Source of the DNA: Haberlea rhodopensis | Lineage: Eukaryota; Streptophyta; Magnoliopsida; Lamiales; Gesneriaceae | Length of the DNA: 64,000 bases | Assembly (NCBI GenBank): GCA_907163345.1 | Contig: CAJQUN010001172.1 | Location: 1-64,000 of the forward strand | Direction: 5' to 3' | Shown: positions 49,976 to 61,259 of the stretch, in pieces | Position numbering within the stretch: position 1 is the first letter of the stretch | Layout of the letters: each line of letters opens with the position of its first letter | Made by a program: the position numbers and the translations under genes | The notes under the pieces: model-generated | The model's input: the letters and a program-made list of their open reading frames with translations, nothing else | What the model was told of the DNA's origin: nothing | The model's database searches: none

Positions 49976-50559
49976 AATGTGAGATATGATAAAAGGATCC
50001 TGCATCCATTCTTTCTCAGTTGTCGCCTAGGTTAGTTCAACTTCCCGCCAAAACTAAAAAGACCGAGTTTAATTACAGCTGCTACTGCCTGAATCACATC
50101 CCCTTTTTACCTCTCTTTCTTGAAAACTGTGCTCCCACCTGACCCTACACCCACGGCTACTCTCTATGTGTATGTATGAGTTTCATTATATATAACACAT
50201 ACATAGACCTATAAAGATTTTAGTATTGGTGCATGTCTACAAAGAACTGAGTCAGTGATCTCCAGTTGCTTTATTGCTTTCTCTGTTTCTGTTTCACCCT
50301 TTTGAATTACTATAGCTTCTTCTTTTGTAAATTACTCCGAGCTTCTTTCTACTCTTCAGTCTTCACCAATCACCCCTTTCACTTCGAGTATTACTGCAGA
50401 TTTTTAACTAAATCCTTTGCTCTAAAGATTCTTAAGAAAAGAAATTCATCATAACTTTGGTTCTTTCTTGTTTATCTTCTGATTTTCAGCTTCTGTGAAG
50501 TGGTAGAGCGGCTCCACTGTTTCTTAATATTTTTATGCTTTAATTTTGATTTTTGAAGC
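49976..50559 (+). promoter_or_regulatory. Promoter and 5' leader of the CRF gene
   Basis: A TATA box (tatatataa) lies at 50187-50195, about 365 bp before the ATG, so the leader is long and rich in cttctt/tttc tracts. The copia remnant ends only 585 bp before the start codon, so it may have replaced distal promoter sequence. Confidence 0.5.
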
Positions 50560-51319
50560 ATGGAACTCCAGCGAGGATTCAAGTTCACGGAACACGTTGT
50601 CTCAACGTCCAAGCTCGTAAATCACCGGAGATCCAACGCTGAGCCAAAGCGAACCCGTAAACTAGTCAGACTCTTTCTTACAGACGGCGACGCTACAGAC
50701 TCTTCCGGCGATGAACTCGACTCAGCCTCTGGACTTTGCTTGCGAAGAGTCAAAAGACACGTGGAAGAGATCAGCTTCCGTACATCCTCCACGCGACAGC
50801 TACCTACACGAGATCAAGATCGTTTCAACAAGAAGAGGCAGTGGAAATCGACGGGAAATGACGTCACCTGCCGGGAAAAGTTCCGTGGTGTGCGCCAGAG
50901 ACCGTGGGGCAGATGGGCGGCCGAGATCCGCGACCCGACCCTCGGAAAACGGGTCTGGCTGGGAACGTATGACACCCCTGAAGAAGCTGCCACCGTTTAC
51001 GACAACGCCGCCGTTAAACTGAAAGGCCCCCGCTGCTGTAACCAACTTCTCCACGGCCTTCCCCGTCGCAAACTCCGTGACTGAGAGTGAGGTCGTTTCT
51101 TCCGGAAACGACGCCGCCTCGTCTCCGACGTCAGTTCTCCGGTTCGAGGAGTTCCCGGCTTTCGACGGCCAAGGTTACGGCGTCGACGACTTTGGGTTTG
51201 AGTTTAATTTGCCGTTGGATCTCCCGGGTATAAGGATGTCGAGGAATCACCTGGCCGAGGAATTCGGCGAGTTTGACTTTGATGACTTCATTAATGATAT
51301 CATCAATGATACTAGCTGA
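50560..51319 (+). CDS. Cytokinin response factor (AP2/ERF), with a one-base frameshift
   Basis: Intronless, ATG at 50560 to TGA at 51319. [13 protein letters not shown] near residue 8 and [20 protein letters not shown] form the CRF domain. An AP2/ERF domain follows at about residues 106-165 ([40 protein letters not shown]). Then the frame breaks at the C run 51027-51031 (five C). With four C it reads on as [10 protein letters not shown] to [11 protein letters not shown], the SP(T/V)SVL putative MAP-kinase site typical of CRFs, and ends in an acidic activation-type tail ([11 protein letters not shown]). Length 760 bases = 253 codons + 1, which confirms one extra base. CRFs act in the nucleus downstream of the cytokinin two-component pathway. 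Likely sequencing error or recent mutation; if real, the C-terminal half is lost. Confidence 0.92.
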
Positions 51320-51785
51320 TCTGGGCGTGGCGTTTTATGATTGGTCAAACAAAATGTGAAATCTATTTAAATATTGGGAATCAAAGCCCAAAATCATTTC
51401 GGGATAGTTGGTTCCATATATTTTTGGATTTATAAATAAAGTATATTTATATTCAATATTGGAAATATATAATATATTGGATAGTTGAATCTATAGACAA
51501 TGAAACTACCCAATGAGATAGCTAAGAACATTTCATCTTTTTATATCGGATCCATCATCCACCATCTCAAATCATTTTGAGTCCTCGAATCAATCCTTAC
51601 GATTTTATCCTAATGTGGCATCAAAATTCTCTAAAACGTGGGTTAATAGTTACTGCACAAGATGTGTTGTGTATGGAGCTATTTTTGGATTATAATATTA
51701 CCATCCATATTTATGTATATCGCAAAAAATTTAGAAGGTATTTCGTCTTTTATATAGTTGTATATATAATATAATGTACCATAAA
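51320..51785. other. CRF 3' UTR and intergenic DNA
   Basis: AT-rich after the CRF stop. No gene recognised. Confidence 0.5.
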
Positions 51786-53395
51786 TGTAACACCCTTGTT
51801 TTTTTAAAATAAATAAATAAATAATAATAATAATAATAAATAAAATGATAATACTGATAAAATTAAGATTATTATTAAGAGTTGGTATATAATTGTTGAC
51901 CATGACAAATGTCATCATGTATGCAACTCTTCTACTCAAATTTTGCCCATAAATACACTCCAAACCCATCACTTTCAGCTATAAAAATCGCCCAAAAATC
52001 CTTAGAAAAATGCCAAGAATAAAAATTTAGGCAAAAAATAGACCATAACCATACGTTAATTTCCGTTTTAAGTCTTAGGTACAAACTTAAAGTTGTTTAA
52101 AATATGTTATAGTATATATTCACGTCGGTCGTTTTCCCTGAAAGTCGCCGGACGTACAAGTTTTCGGCGACCAAAATACTCTAGTTAATCATTCCGAAAA
52201 ATCAGAATCTAGGTAAAATCGGCTGCGAATTTTAAAACGGTGTCTGAACGAAAGTTGTAGATCTCGACGAGAAGGTGTTCCCCTGAAAATTTCAGCAGCG
52301 CGTGTTGTTCACGCGCCTCCACGATTTCAACTTTTCCATTTGCCGAACGTTTCTGCACTAATCTTAGTCATTTCTGGAAAGTTTCGTGATTTTTCGACTA
52401 ATGGTTGAATTAATATGAATTTTTAAAGTGTTATTCAAAATTACCCAGACAAATTTTATGCAAAAATGATGTTTAAGAATATTCACCATGCATTTGGGTC
52501 ACTAATCACTATAAATTACTTATATTATGTTTATATGAATTTCTTTGGCAACCGGGTTCAAAATCGAGTCAATCCAGTAAAATATCGTAAGCTAATAAGG
52601 TGAGGTGTACTACTGATTTCTTTCAAAATAGCCTTTTTGACATTTGGCCTGGAACTTACATTATATAATTATTCATTACCATACTTTTCATATATGTTGT
52701 CATACTGTGTATCACAACAGTTCATTGATCATATTGTCTACATACCTTGTTACCATATTCATCATTATTCTGTTTCTTCGAATGGTTGAATGACTATTGG
52801 AGCCCTGGTCAACACATATTTCTGGATATTGAATCCATTGGATAACGCGACTTCGGCCCGGAAAGTGAGTCCAATGAGCAACGGATGACAGTCCGGGTAT
52901 ATGAATCATCTGAACAACGCGCACCGTATTACGGTCCGGAGAATGGTTCACCTTGGCTCATAAATTATTGAATGTACACATCATATCTGAATATGAGGGA
53001 GCCACCTCTTTAGCCCACACTATTCACCCTAATTTCCTAAATTATTATTGTTCATTAATAATTCCTTAAATGATTTGATATTTCTTTATTACATTTCATG
53101 ACATATTGATACATTGAATCATTGATAAGTACAAAATATAAACCACGATTGTTTCCCTCACTAAGTCCTTAAACACTTAACATCTGTTTTTCTTATTATT
53201 TATTGCGAGTTCCAGATACAGGAGAACCGGAGGCAGAACTGGAGGAAAATTAGTAGGAAAAAAAATGATGAACATGCTGGCTTACCAGTACTTAGTATTT
53301 TATCTTTTGCTAGAATATCGAACTGTTTTAAGGAGTTGTTTTGAGTTGTATTTTGTTATTTTTTTTTTATAAAAACGCTTCCGCTACTGTTAAAT
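51786..53395 (+). mobile_element. LTR-type repeat beginning tgtaacaccc, right end undefined
   Basis: Starts with tgtaacacccttg, a common start of plant Gypsy LTRs. It contains gaaagttgtagatctcgacg and tcacgcgcctccacgatttc. Paired motifs follow at 52830-52930 (tccattggataacgcgactt, cggatgacagtccgggtata, cgcaccgtattacggtccgg). No matching gggtgttaca end or second LTR is found, so it is a fragment or a decayed solo LTR. An AATA/AAT microsatellite lies at 51806-51842. Confidence 0.55.
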
Positions 53396-53820
53396 AAGTA
53401 ATTATTACGTATTTACTATATAAAATAAATCCTAAAAATTTATATTTATATATTTATGAATGGATTGTGGTACCAAATAAGAGATAAATTAATATGTCCC
53501 AAGTCGAGTCCCACAATAAATTTCCAATAGAAATCACTAGTAAAGATGTCAATGAGATGGGGATTTTGTGTCTTATTTTAAGTATATTTACTTGTTCTTT
53601 CATACATTTTATTTGTACAAAAAGATTGTTTCTAAAAACAGGACGAATATGTAAGTTTATTAATGGTTGTATAAATAATTAAATCATATATTAGATAAAA
53701 TCCCCATGATAAAGACAGGTTGAATAGCATATTGAGTTATATTTCGTAATACTCCTTCAAATATCTAAGTAGACAGAATGTGTGGTTTGTGTTGGGGTTT
53801 CCTAGTTCAATGCCAAGTGC
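53396..53820. other. Intergenic, no gene recognised
   Basis: AT-rich spacer between the LTR-like fragment and the hAT transposon. Confidence 0.45.
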
Positions 53821-53978
53821 CTTGTATGTAGGGCTGTTTACCGGTTGGAACCGGTCCGGAACCGGCCGGTTCCGGACCCATTATGGGCGGAACCGGTCCG
53901 GTCCGTTAAGGAACCGGATCGAACCGGTTCCGGTTTGGTTCGGATCCTTACCGGATTTTTGTATTTTTTTTTTTAAAT

Positions 53979-54093
53979 GAGGCGTAAAGACGCCCCATTC
54001 AGGCGTAGCTACGCCTAAGCTACGCCTAAGCTACGGCTTTTATTTTTTTAAGAGGCGTAACTACGCCACTTTGGAGGCGTAGTTACGCCTCTC
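53979..54093. repeat. Subterminal palindromic cluster, left end of the hAT element
   Basis: Repeats of aggcgtagctacgcct and its halves (ggcgtaa-ctacgcc, ggcgtagttacgcc), about seven half-sites. Such subterminal arrays are the usual transposase binding sites in hAT elements. Confidence 0.75.
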
Positions 54094-54244
54094 GAAATTT
54101 TGGTAATTTTTAAAGGGTTTAGAAATTTAACAATTTTTATGGGTTATCTAAACATGTCTATGTGTTTAAATACTTCTAGCATACAAATAATTGTAAAGAC
54201 ATGACAATTGAAAATCTAAATAAAAAAATATTACAATTTAGTAC

Positions 54245-56477
54245 TTAGCAGTCTTCATAATTGATAAGTATTGTTTTGGCTATCTCTTCTTCTTGCTCGT
54301 CATAATGATTTACGAATTCGTCAACCGTCCCATCTCTTCTATTTTTGCATTCTGCTTCAAACCAATCTTTAAGTAACGTGAGCATGCATAACGAATCAGC
54401 TGATAGACTACTTCTGTAGTCTCCAATAATACGGCCGCATGTTGAGAATGCCGATTCAGAAGCGACGCTTGAAGCTTGTACATCATACACGTCTCTAGCC
54501 ATTTTGGCTAAGATAGGGAATTGTGCTGCATTGGACTTCCACCATTGTAAGACGTCGAAGTTGTCTTCGGTTAGAAATTGATAATTCAGATAAATTTGCA
54601 ACTCAGTCGACGTGCTAGTAGAAGGTCCTTTTCCCTTAAGTTTTTTCCTGCCCAGCATTCTAAGCAAATTGATGCCCCCACCTTTAGATTGAGCTTGGGG
54701 TTGTTCTTCAACAGGCCTTTGTTGCGATGATTCACTTGCCTGTTGATTATAATACAATTGAAACATATTTTGGAGAGATTGCATTGTAGACGTCTTTTGA
54801 TCGTCAACAACCTTCCCCAAAAATTTAGCATAATATTCAAAAATATCTCAAATGAAGTTAAACATTGACTAGGATCTAGCAATGTTGCGATGCAGTGCAC
54901 GGGTGGGATTTGTTCCCAATACTTTGTAAATTTAGTTTCCATTGCACTAACAAAAGCATGCAAATCATAGTCATCTCTAAATTCTATAAATTTATCAAAC
55001 ATGTTAAATACTAAAGGAAGGAAATAAACGGAAGTTGGATAAGTAACACCAGAGAAACGTTCCGTCGCATCTTTGAAAGTACCTAACAATGATACACAAT
55101 TTTCAACAAATTCACAATCCTCATTAGTCAAATAAATACTTTCATCGCTATCAGGCATTTGATATGAATTATAAAATGGAGTTAAAATATCTTTGTAAGG
55201 TAACATAGCATTCAACAAATTGTACAACGAATTCCACCTAGTTTCTATTGGTGATGGAAAAAGAAGATGCTTTAAACCATTAGATAAACATAATTGTTTC
55301 CAATCACGCTTAACACGGCTCGTGCGTAACCATTTAGCGCAGTATTTCATTTTGTCAATACATGCTGAGTGATTGTCCTCATAACCAACTTTAACAGCCA
55401 AATTAATCACATGACATGCACATCTAACATGAAAAAAAATACCATCAAGCATTGGTTTAAGATAGGTCTTTAAATCACGCATCGCAGCATTGTTATTCGC
55501 AGCATTGTCTAATGTGATTGAAAATACCTTATCCTGAATTCTATAATGTCTACAAGTGTTGAATACATATTTAGCAATTACATAACCAGTATGTGCACAA
55601 TCTAACTCATCTAAAGACAAAATCCTTTTTTGCATACACCAATTATCATCAATCCAATGACAAGTGACAACAAGATATGAATCAGAATTTACATTTGTCC
55701 AAATATCAGTTGTTAAACTAACCCTACAAGGCAAACTAGAAAGATGTTGAAACAATGTATTTCTATATTCAACAAATACGTCCATACAATTTCTTTTTAG
55801 TGTGTGCCTGGATATATGTTTAAACATGGGTTGTATAGACGAAGCAAATTCAATAAAACCAGCACGTTCAGCTTGTATAAAAGGTAGTTCACATCTGATC
55901 ACATATCTAACAAGTGACCTACGATTAATTTCAGCAGTTAAAATAAATTCGTGCCAGTAAGAACATTAATTTGTGCTTGTGTTGCTTCTCGACTTAATGG
56001 TTGTAATGTTGTCTCATCAAAATTATGTTTTTTTACTAAGTGTTTTTTAAATGTTCCGGTGCCTCCACTGGAACCACCGGCTTTATATGAATACTGGATC
56101 TTAGATAATTTACATATTGCAACAGATTCATTAGTACCTTCTTTTTGACCGAGTTCAAAGTGATCCCATATCTTACTTCTTTTGGCACGAGTAGGTAGTC
56201 TACTTGCTGCTGTAGTGGCTCCGGATGACTCCACATGTTGTCTTTCTTGGGCTTGGGCAGCAACAGGTTCGGCAGGTTGTTGGGGTTGTTGTGGTTCGAC
56301 ATTCATAGAAGAACCACCAACATCGAGGTCAGCAAAAAAATCATAACTTTCATTTAACTCAGGAATTGGCACAGGCAAATTCATTGCAGAAGATGAACTC
56401 AGTGATAGACGACCCGGAACGAGACCCCGACTACGACCCCGGCTACGACCAGCACCACTGCTAGATGAAGATGCCAT
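54245..56477 (-). pseudogene. hAT transposase with two frameshifts
   Basis: Three frames on the minus strand (56477-55938, about 55940-54842, and about 54842-54245) join to 745 codons when one base is added at each break, near 55941 and near 54842. N-terminus: Ser/Gly/Arg-rich. The BED finger region (KRSKIWDHFELG...AICKLSK...GTGTFKKHLVKKH) has CKLS in place of CxxC, so one zinc ligand is missing. The RNase H-like core has SLTTDIWTN (first Asp), FSITLDNAANNNA, and CACHVINLAVK. The C-terminal hAT dimerisation domain reads LQWWKSNAAQFPILAKMARD and SVASESAFSTCGRI. It is most likely unable to act now. Confidence 0.9.
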
Positions 56478-56635
56478 TATGATATAAGACTATAAGTAAA
56501 TTGTAAATAGCACAATTGAGAGAAAAATATGAGAGTGAAGTAATTTTCGTTACAAGAATTGTTATGAAACAATACACAACACAACATCCCCTATTTATAG
56601 TTTTTTTTTTTTATTAAAAATATTTAAAAAAAAAT

Positions 56636-56716
56636 ACGTTGGCAACGGCTAAGAGCCGTTGCCAACGTTAACATTTGTTAACGTTGAAGGCAACGTTAAC
56701 AATGTTAACGTTGCCT
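56636..56716. repeat. Subterminal palindromic cluster, right end of the hAT element
   Basis: Repeats of cgttggcaacggct / agccgttgccaacg and gttaacgttg / caacgttaac. Unlike the left cluster in sequence. Confidence 0.75.
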
Positions 56717-56979
56717 TCTTCAATTTTTATTTTTTTTTATTTATTTATATTTTTTTTAAAGTCTACCGGTTCCGGTTTCGGAACCGGAATCGGACCGGTA
56801 GGACCGAAACCGGCGGTCCTACCGGTTTGGTTCTTCGGGACCGCCCCGGACAGGTTTCTAACCGGTTCCGGGGCGAACCGGAACCGTTAAGTCCGGTTCC
56901 GGTTTCGGACCGGACTTAACGGTCCGAATCCGGGCCGGGTCCGGTTTGACCCGGCCCGGTAAGCAGCCCTACCTGTATG

Positions 56980-57942
56980 TTCTACACTTGTCGGTGGGAT
57001 TGTGATTGTTGAATAAATAGTTTATAATTGATCTATTTATAACTTATAGAAATAAATAGCTTAATAAAAATATTATGATATTGTCAGAGTAATTATTGTT
57101 GCTGTCAAAATAATTTCTATGCATTTTCCTTAATAAAATCACGTATATCCACACTCACTCACTTCCAAAAGGTAAGATTGTTAAATATTTATGTATCAAA
57201 TTTTTTGATAGATTATGATCGTAACATAATATAATTAATGTAAATTGCATAAAACACCATGTTTTTGTGGTATATATGCATGAAACTCTACGTGTTAACA
57301 AAATAAACAAAAAACCCTATATTTTCTTAAACTCGGCATAAAATCTTGTTGTGTTGTAAAAACAAAATAAAAAAATCCATCTTTTGTTTTGAAACATTGT
57401 ATGAAACTCCCGATATTAAACAAATTGGCAAAAAAATCTGAGACTCGAACAAAAAAAACAAAAAAACCCATTGGGTGTGTATTCCAATAAAAAGGCAAAA
57501 AACCACTCTCTATTTTTTCTTTGAGCAACTATTACAATTATTTAGGGTGTGGGACATGGACTCTAACACGAAACATTCGGGTTGTAATTGTGATCTGTGT
57601 CAAATAAGCTACGACTCATCGGCTAGATATTCCAATATATAACTTAAAAGTAAAAGTACGAAAACATAAATTTATTATCTGTGTGTGAAAATAGTTTTGT
57701 GTTTTGCTTTGGATAAATCGAAAATTCGTTTAATGACTAATGATTTTTTTAATATTGAAGAAAATGATATTTAGAAATTGCTTGGAAACAAAAGGGATAA
57801 GAATGAGGATTTGATGGGCCCAACGGTTGGTGACCAAACGAACCAAACTCTATATATGGCCATTCAAATTGCCGCCGCCACACACTATTCTCACAAAAAT
57901 CTTTTTTAAATATATACTTCAAATCTAATTATAGAAATGAGA
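56980..57942. other. Intergenic, AT-rich, no gene recognised
   Basis: Includes an A-rich stretch with many aacaaaa runs at 57290-57500. Nothing codes. Confidence 0.45.
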
Positions 57943-58092
57943 TGTTAGTATACGTGCATTATTCCCACAAAAGATCTAATGATCCAAAATTGATTTGGGT
58001 ATATGAGGTCTACATATTTGTGTGGATCTCATATACTCAAATAAATTCTTAACCCTTAGATCTAGTATTGTGGTAGTGCCCATATGCTAGCA
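57943..58092. mobile_element. 150-bp hairpin MITE
   Basis: Left end tgttagtatacgtgcattat and right end, on the other strand, tgctagcatatgggcactac form arms that pair across most of the element; the middle pairs too (gtatatgaggtctacat / gtggatctcatatac). Only atga is shared by the flanks, so the target duplication is uncertain. Confidence 0.65.
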
Positions 58093-59784
58093 ATGAATAA
58101 CCCCGAGCTATTGTTTTCTATAAAACATTATATTCTGATTTCAGATTATATATATGATAAATACCTTGTATTTACTATAAATAAAATATAGATAATTGTG
58201 CATTATTATTGAGATAGATAAATAAAAATATTGAGACATATTTTAAGTATTCTACGAACTAGAAATGAAGTCGTTAAAACAACAAAATTATTCAGATATT
58301 AAAGGTTCTGAAATATTTATCGTAGTTATTGGCATAACATCGAATTGTCATGAATTTTGAAGAATTTATGATATTTGGAAAATTTATTTCTTGCGCCAAC
58401 ATTTGTGGTATGTGTCTATTTCATGTTGCCACGAAAATTAAGGTTATTTCGGCTAAGAAGACATTCGATACATTCAGGCAAATATATTGATCAGAGTTTC
58501 CAAATTAGGGTTTTTATGTATCCCTGTGGCGATATCTTTCTATACTTATACTTAAAATTTTGTTTGGGTTTTTTTTTATACAAAAAACATATCGTAAATA
58601 TCTAATAAGGTTGAATTTGGATCGAATGATTTATTTCAATAATAAATTTGAATTTTAGAATTTGAGATAACATACTACTGTAAAAAAAATACCTTAAAAT
58701 TGAAGATTGCAGATTTGAAATTTGATGGATTTGTATTAATGATTTCAAATCCAAATCCATCAAAAAATTTGGATTTAAGATTGCAGTTCTAAAATCATTT
58801 GAACTCGATTGATTAAAAATATTAATATTAAATAAATTAAAATTATTTGCACTAAATTTTTTTTCTGTTATATGCTGTTGGTTTAAATTAAGATTTAGGA
58901 TAATTATTATTAATTTTGGTTAAGTGGGTTGGGGTTGTAAGTAGTTCTTCTTATGAAGGCCCGTTTCGGGAAACCCATTTCCAGTGAAAGCCCATATCCA
59001 TTGAAAAGCAGAAGATTAAAACCTGGAACTTGGCCGTCAAACGGCATGTCAGATCTCCAATCGGTGGCCTTTACACTAAACCTAGACATGTCAAACAGAG
59101 CGGACTATAGGGCGTCGGCTTATGGGACGGCACGACCATCCAGTTTTAAAGGAGAAAAAAACTTTTTTAGTTTTCTTTCTTTATTTTCAAATTTATTTGG
59201 GGGCCAATGATGAACAAAATGTTTGCCTACATTGTCTGATTTTTTAAGGTGAAGAATATTATAGATTAATTCTGAGGCCCCCTTGTAAAGATGATAATTC
59301 TGATGATGCTTGAAGATCTCTCATGGAATCTTTTAAGGTTCTTGTACTATCATTACCTTTAATCTTGCATTCATATACGCTGTCAAATTTTAAATTTTTT
59401 TCTAAAATATTTGTGGGGGTTGATGAAGTGTGTTTGACTCAAATATACATTCATGTATGGTGTCATAGATTTACCTTTATGTAGGCGCTGTGTTAATTTC
59501 AACCTCGAGGGCTATTTCTATGATTAGGATTCAACCTCGATGGTTGATGAAAAACCACACATAAAACATTCCTAAGTTTTGAGTAATCATATCCTTAAAT
59601 CACCCATTTCAGTGAAACCCCTATAATTATTTTGATCTGTTTTTTGAAGCTCTGAATCCGAATAATTTTGGGCAGTTTGATTTGACATTTATTTACGCTT
59701 TTATTATGCAACATATCAGAAGAAAATGAACTTTCATCTAGAACTGCAGCTGATAAGGATGCTGACACCGGAATCGAGCTAAAT
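58093..59784. other. Intergenic, mixed; no gene recognised
   Basis: AT-rich to about 58900. A short inverted repeat lies near 58745-58770 (atttcaaatccaaatccatc pairs with 58715-58735). A less AT-rich block at 58950-59150 has an open frame of 85 codons that I do not recognise. After that AT-rich again. Confidence 0.4.
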
Positions 59785-59792
59785 ATGTATCC

Positions 59793-60233
59793 TATGGGTG
59801 TAAACGAATCGAATCGAGCCGAATATGCAGAAAATTTTAAGGTTCGAATTTGGGTCGAAATAGTTATATTCGAGTTCGAGTTCGAATAGTTTCAAAAATT
59901 TGGCTCGAGTTCGGCTCGAATCAAAGTTTGAGGCCGAGTTCGGCTCGAAAACGTTCGAACATGTTCGTGAGCTATTCGAATTATTGCTCGAAATAAATAC
60001 CCGAATGGTTCGAAATATATTTATTTAATATATAATTATATTATATTAATAAAATTTTGAAGTTCGCGAGCGGCTCGCGAACTATCGGACAAAGTAATTT
60101 GGGTTTGAATTCGGCTCGAAAAAGTTCGAACATGTTTGAGTTCGGCTCAAATTCGAGAATTTCGAATTCGAATCAAATATTTATCGAGCCGGCTCGAAAA
60201 GTTCGTGAACATGTTCGATTCGTTTACACCCTA
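59793..60233. mobile_element. hAT-type MITE with perfect 8-bp target duplication
   Basis: Is 441 bp; left end tatgggtgtaaacgaatcga and right end, on the other strand, tagggtgtaaacgaatcgaa. Flanked by atgtatcc at 59785-59792 and 60234-60241 (perfect). The inside is rich in ttcgagttcggctcgaa-type palindromic motifs. Widespread plant family of non-autonomous hAT elements. Confidence 0.88.
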
Positions 60234-60309
60234 ATGTATCCATGAGATTGGTATAAAGGTGAAACCTTGAGAGGTGTTGCAGCCATTGTTAATGGTTCAT
60301 TGAGGTCTT

Positions 60310-60784
60310 TTATATGGTAGCTTTGTTTGCAAACTGGATGTTCTTTTTGACATTATCAAGGCATTGAAGCACAGCCCTAGTGTGATCCACGCACCCTCCT
60401 GTACAGAACGATGGGCCGTCACTGGAGGCTACGTTCAGCCACCCGGACATGGTTAGCGTATACTTCGGTTGGCAGCTGTTAGACATCTGCATTTTATCAA
60501 ATATCATATGTTCATATGATATGATTTTATGAAATTGATACAAATATTGCTATTGTAGGAAAATGTGATAGTTATTAAATGAAAGCTGGAAAAATCATCT
60601 TCCCGGTGCTTGCTTTCTGCAAGCAATAATAAGCACTCCTCCAAGCCTGGATTGAACTTAGATTATCGTTCTTTGTCGGATATTTTGTATCTGCACCAAA
60701 TATTGCCTTGCAAAATCGCCAAGCTAATAATGTGTGAGTGAATTTCGAGTTACGAATGATGATGTTAAATCCTTCACCTATCAA
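60310..60784 (-). pseudogene. Cysteine-rich secreted-protein gene fragment (DUF7731-like)
   Basis: One frame (60784-60600) holds a hydrophobic leader-like part and ends IQAWRSAYYCLQKAS. A second (about 60490-60310) reads SCQPKYTLTMSGWLNV, FCTGGCVDHTRAVLQC and FANKAT. The order (YYCL, YxLTxxGWLNV, FCxGGCxxHTxAVLxC, FANKAT) matches a plant family of secreted Cys-rich proteins that I recall as DUF7731. Between them the splice donor is not a GT. After FANKAT a stop follows, with KDLNEPLT readable in a shifted frame. The MITE at 59793 sits farther downstream. It is therefore a decaying gene. Family naming is from memory. Confidence 0.5.
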
Positions 60785-60870
60785 TTTAAGCTATCGTGTG
60801 AATGATGATTATAGATTGAGTCTGAATTGATGCATTTTATTTGATTAGTGAATTTAGAATCATGGGTTTC

Positions 60871-60990
60871 GAAAGAGCCTCTTGCCTTGGTTGGATGGTT
60901 AAGGCTCATGTCTCCCTTTGGACGGCTCGGGTTTGAATCCTGGTAGTAGCCTAAAAATATTTACAAAATCTCGCTATAAAAAAAGAATAA
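60871..60990 (+). mobile_element. tRNA-derived SINE-like copy
   Basis: Box A-like ttggttggatggttaaggc and box B-like tcgggtttgaatcctgg, followed by cctaaaaatatttac and an A-rich tail. Flanks gggtttcgaaagag and aggttcggaaggac resemble each other imperfectly and may be a decayed target duplication. Confidence 0.55.
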
Positions 60991-61259
60991 TAGGTTCGGA
61001 AGGACTAACATAGCACAGAACTTAAAAGAACGAACTTGGGTTCGAGAAATATCTTGAATTTCGTGGGGAATGTTTCAAATCAATAGTTTTGAAATGATTA
61101 GATTGAATATGGATTAATAATTTGAGATCAAAATTATCGTCCAAAATTGCTATAATGTATTTCAAGTTGTTATTTTAAAATTTTTTATTAGTATTTGACC
61201 CTTTATGTAAGCTTTAGTATAATTAATTTGAATAACTCAACCTCGTAATATTTTCTATA

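Larger units (their letters stand above)
53829..56971 (-). mobile_element. hAT transposon with TIR tagggctg and 8-bp TSD
   Basis: The 3143-bp element has matching ends: tagggctgtttaccgg at the left and, on the other strand, tagggctgcttaccgg at the right. Target duplications are cttgtatg (53821-53828) and cctgtatg (56972-56979), 7 of 8 matching. The ends are rich in ccggttcc/ggaaccgg motifs. Inside is one transposase gene on the minus strand. Structure and size fit an autonomous element that has lost activity. Confidence 0.92.

Noticed and set aside
52712..52951. 79-codon minus-strand frame as a protein
   Set aside because: It reads the paired ggataacgcg / cggtccgg motifs of an LTR-type repeat.
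54001..54093. Palindromic aggcgtagctacgcct array as a CRISPR-like array
   Set aside because: There are no unique spacers of constant length, the host is a eukaryote, and the array sits at a hAT subterminal position.
58953..59210. 85-codon frame MKARFGKPISS as a gene
   Set aside because: No family, no splice context, no promoter signal; probably a repeat fragment.
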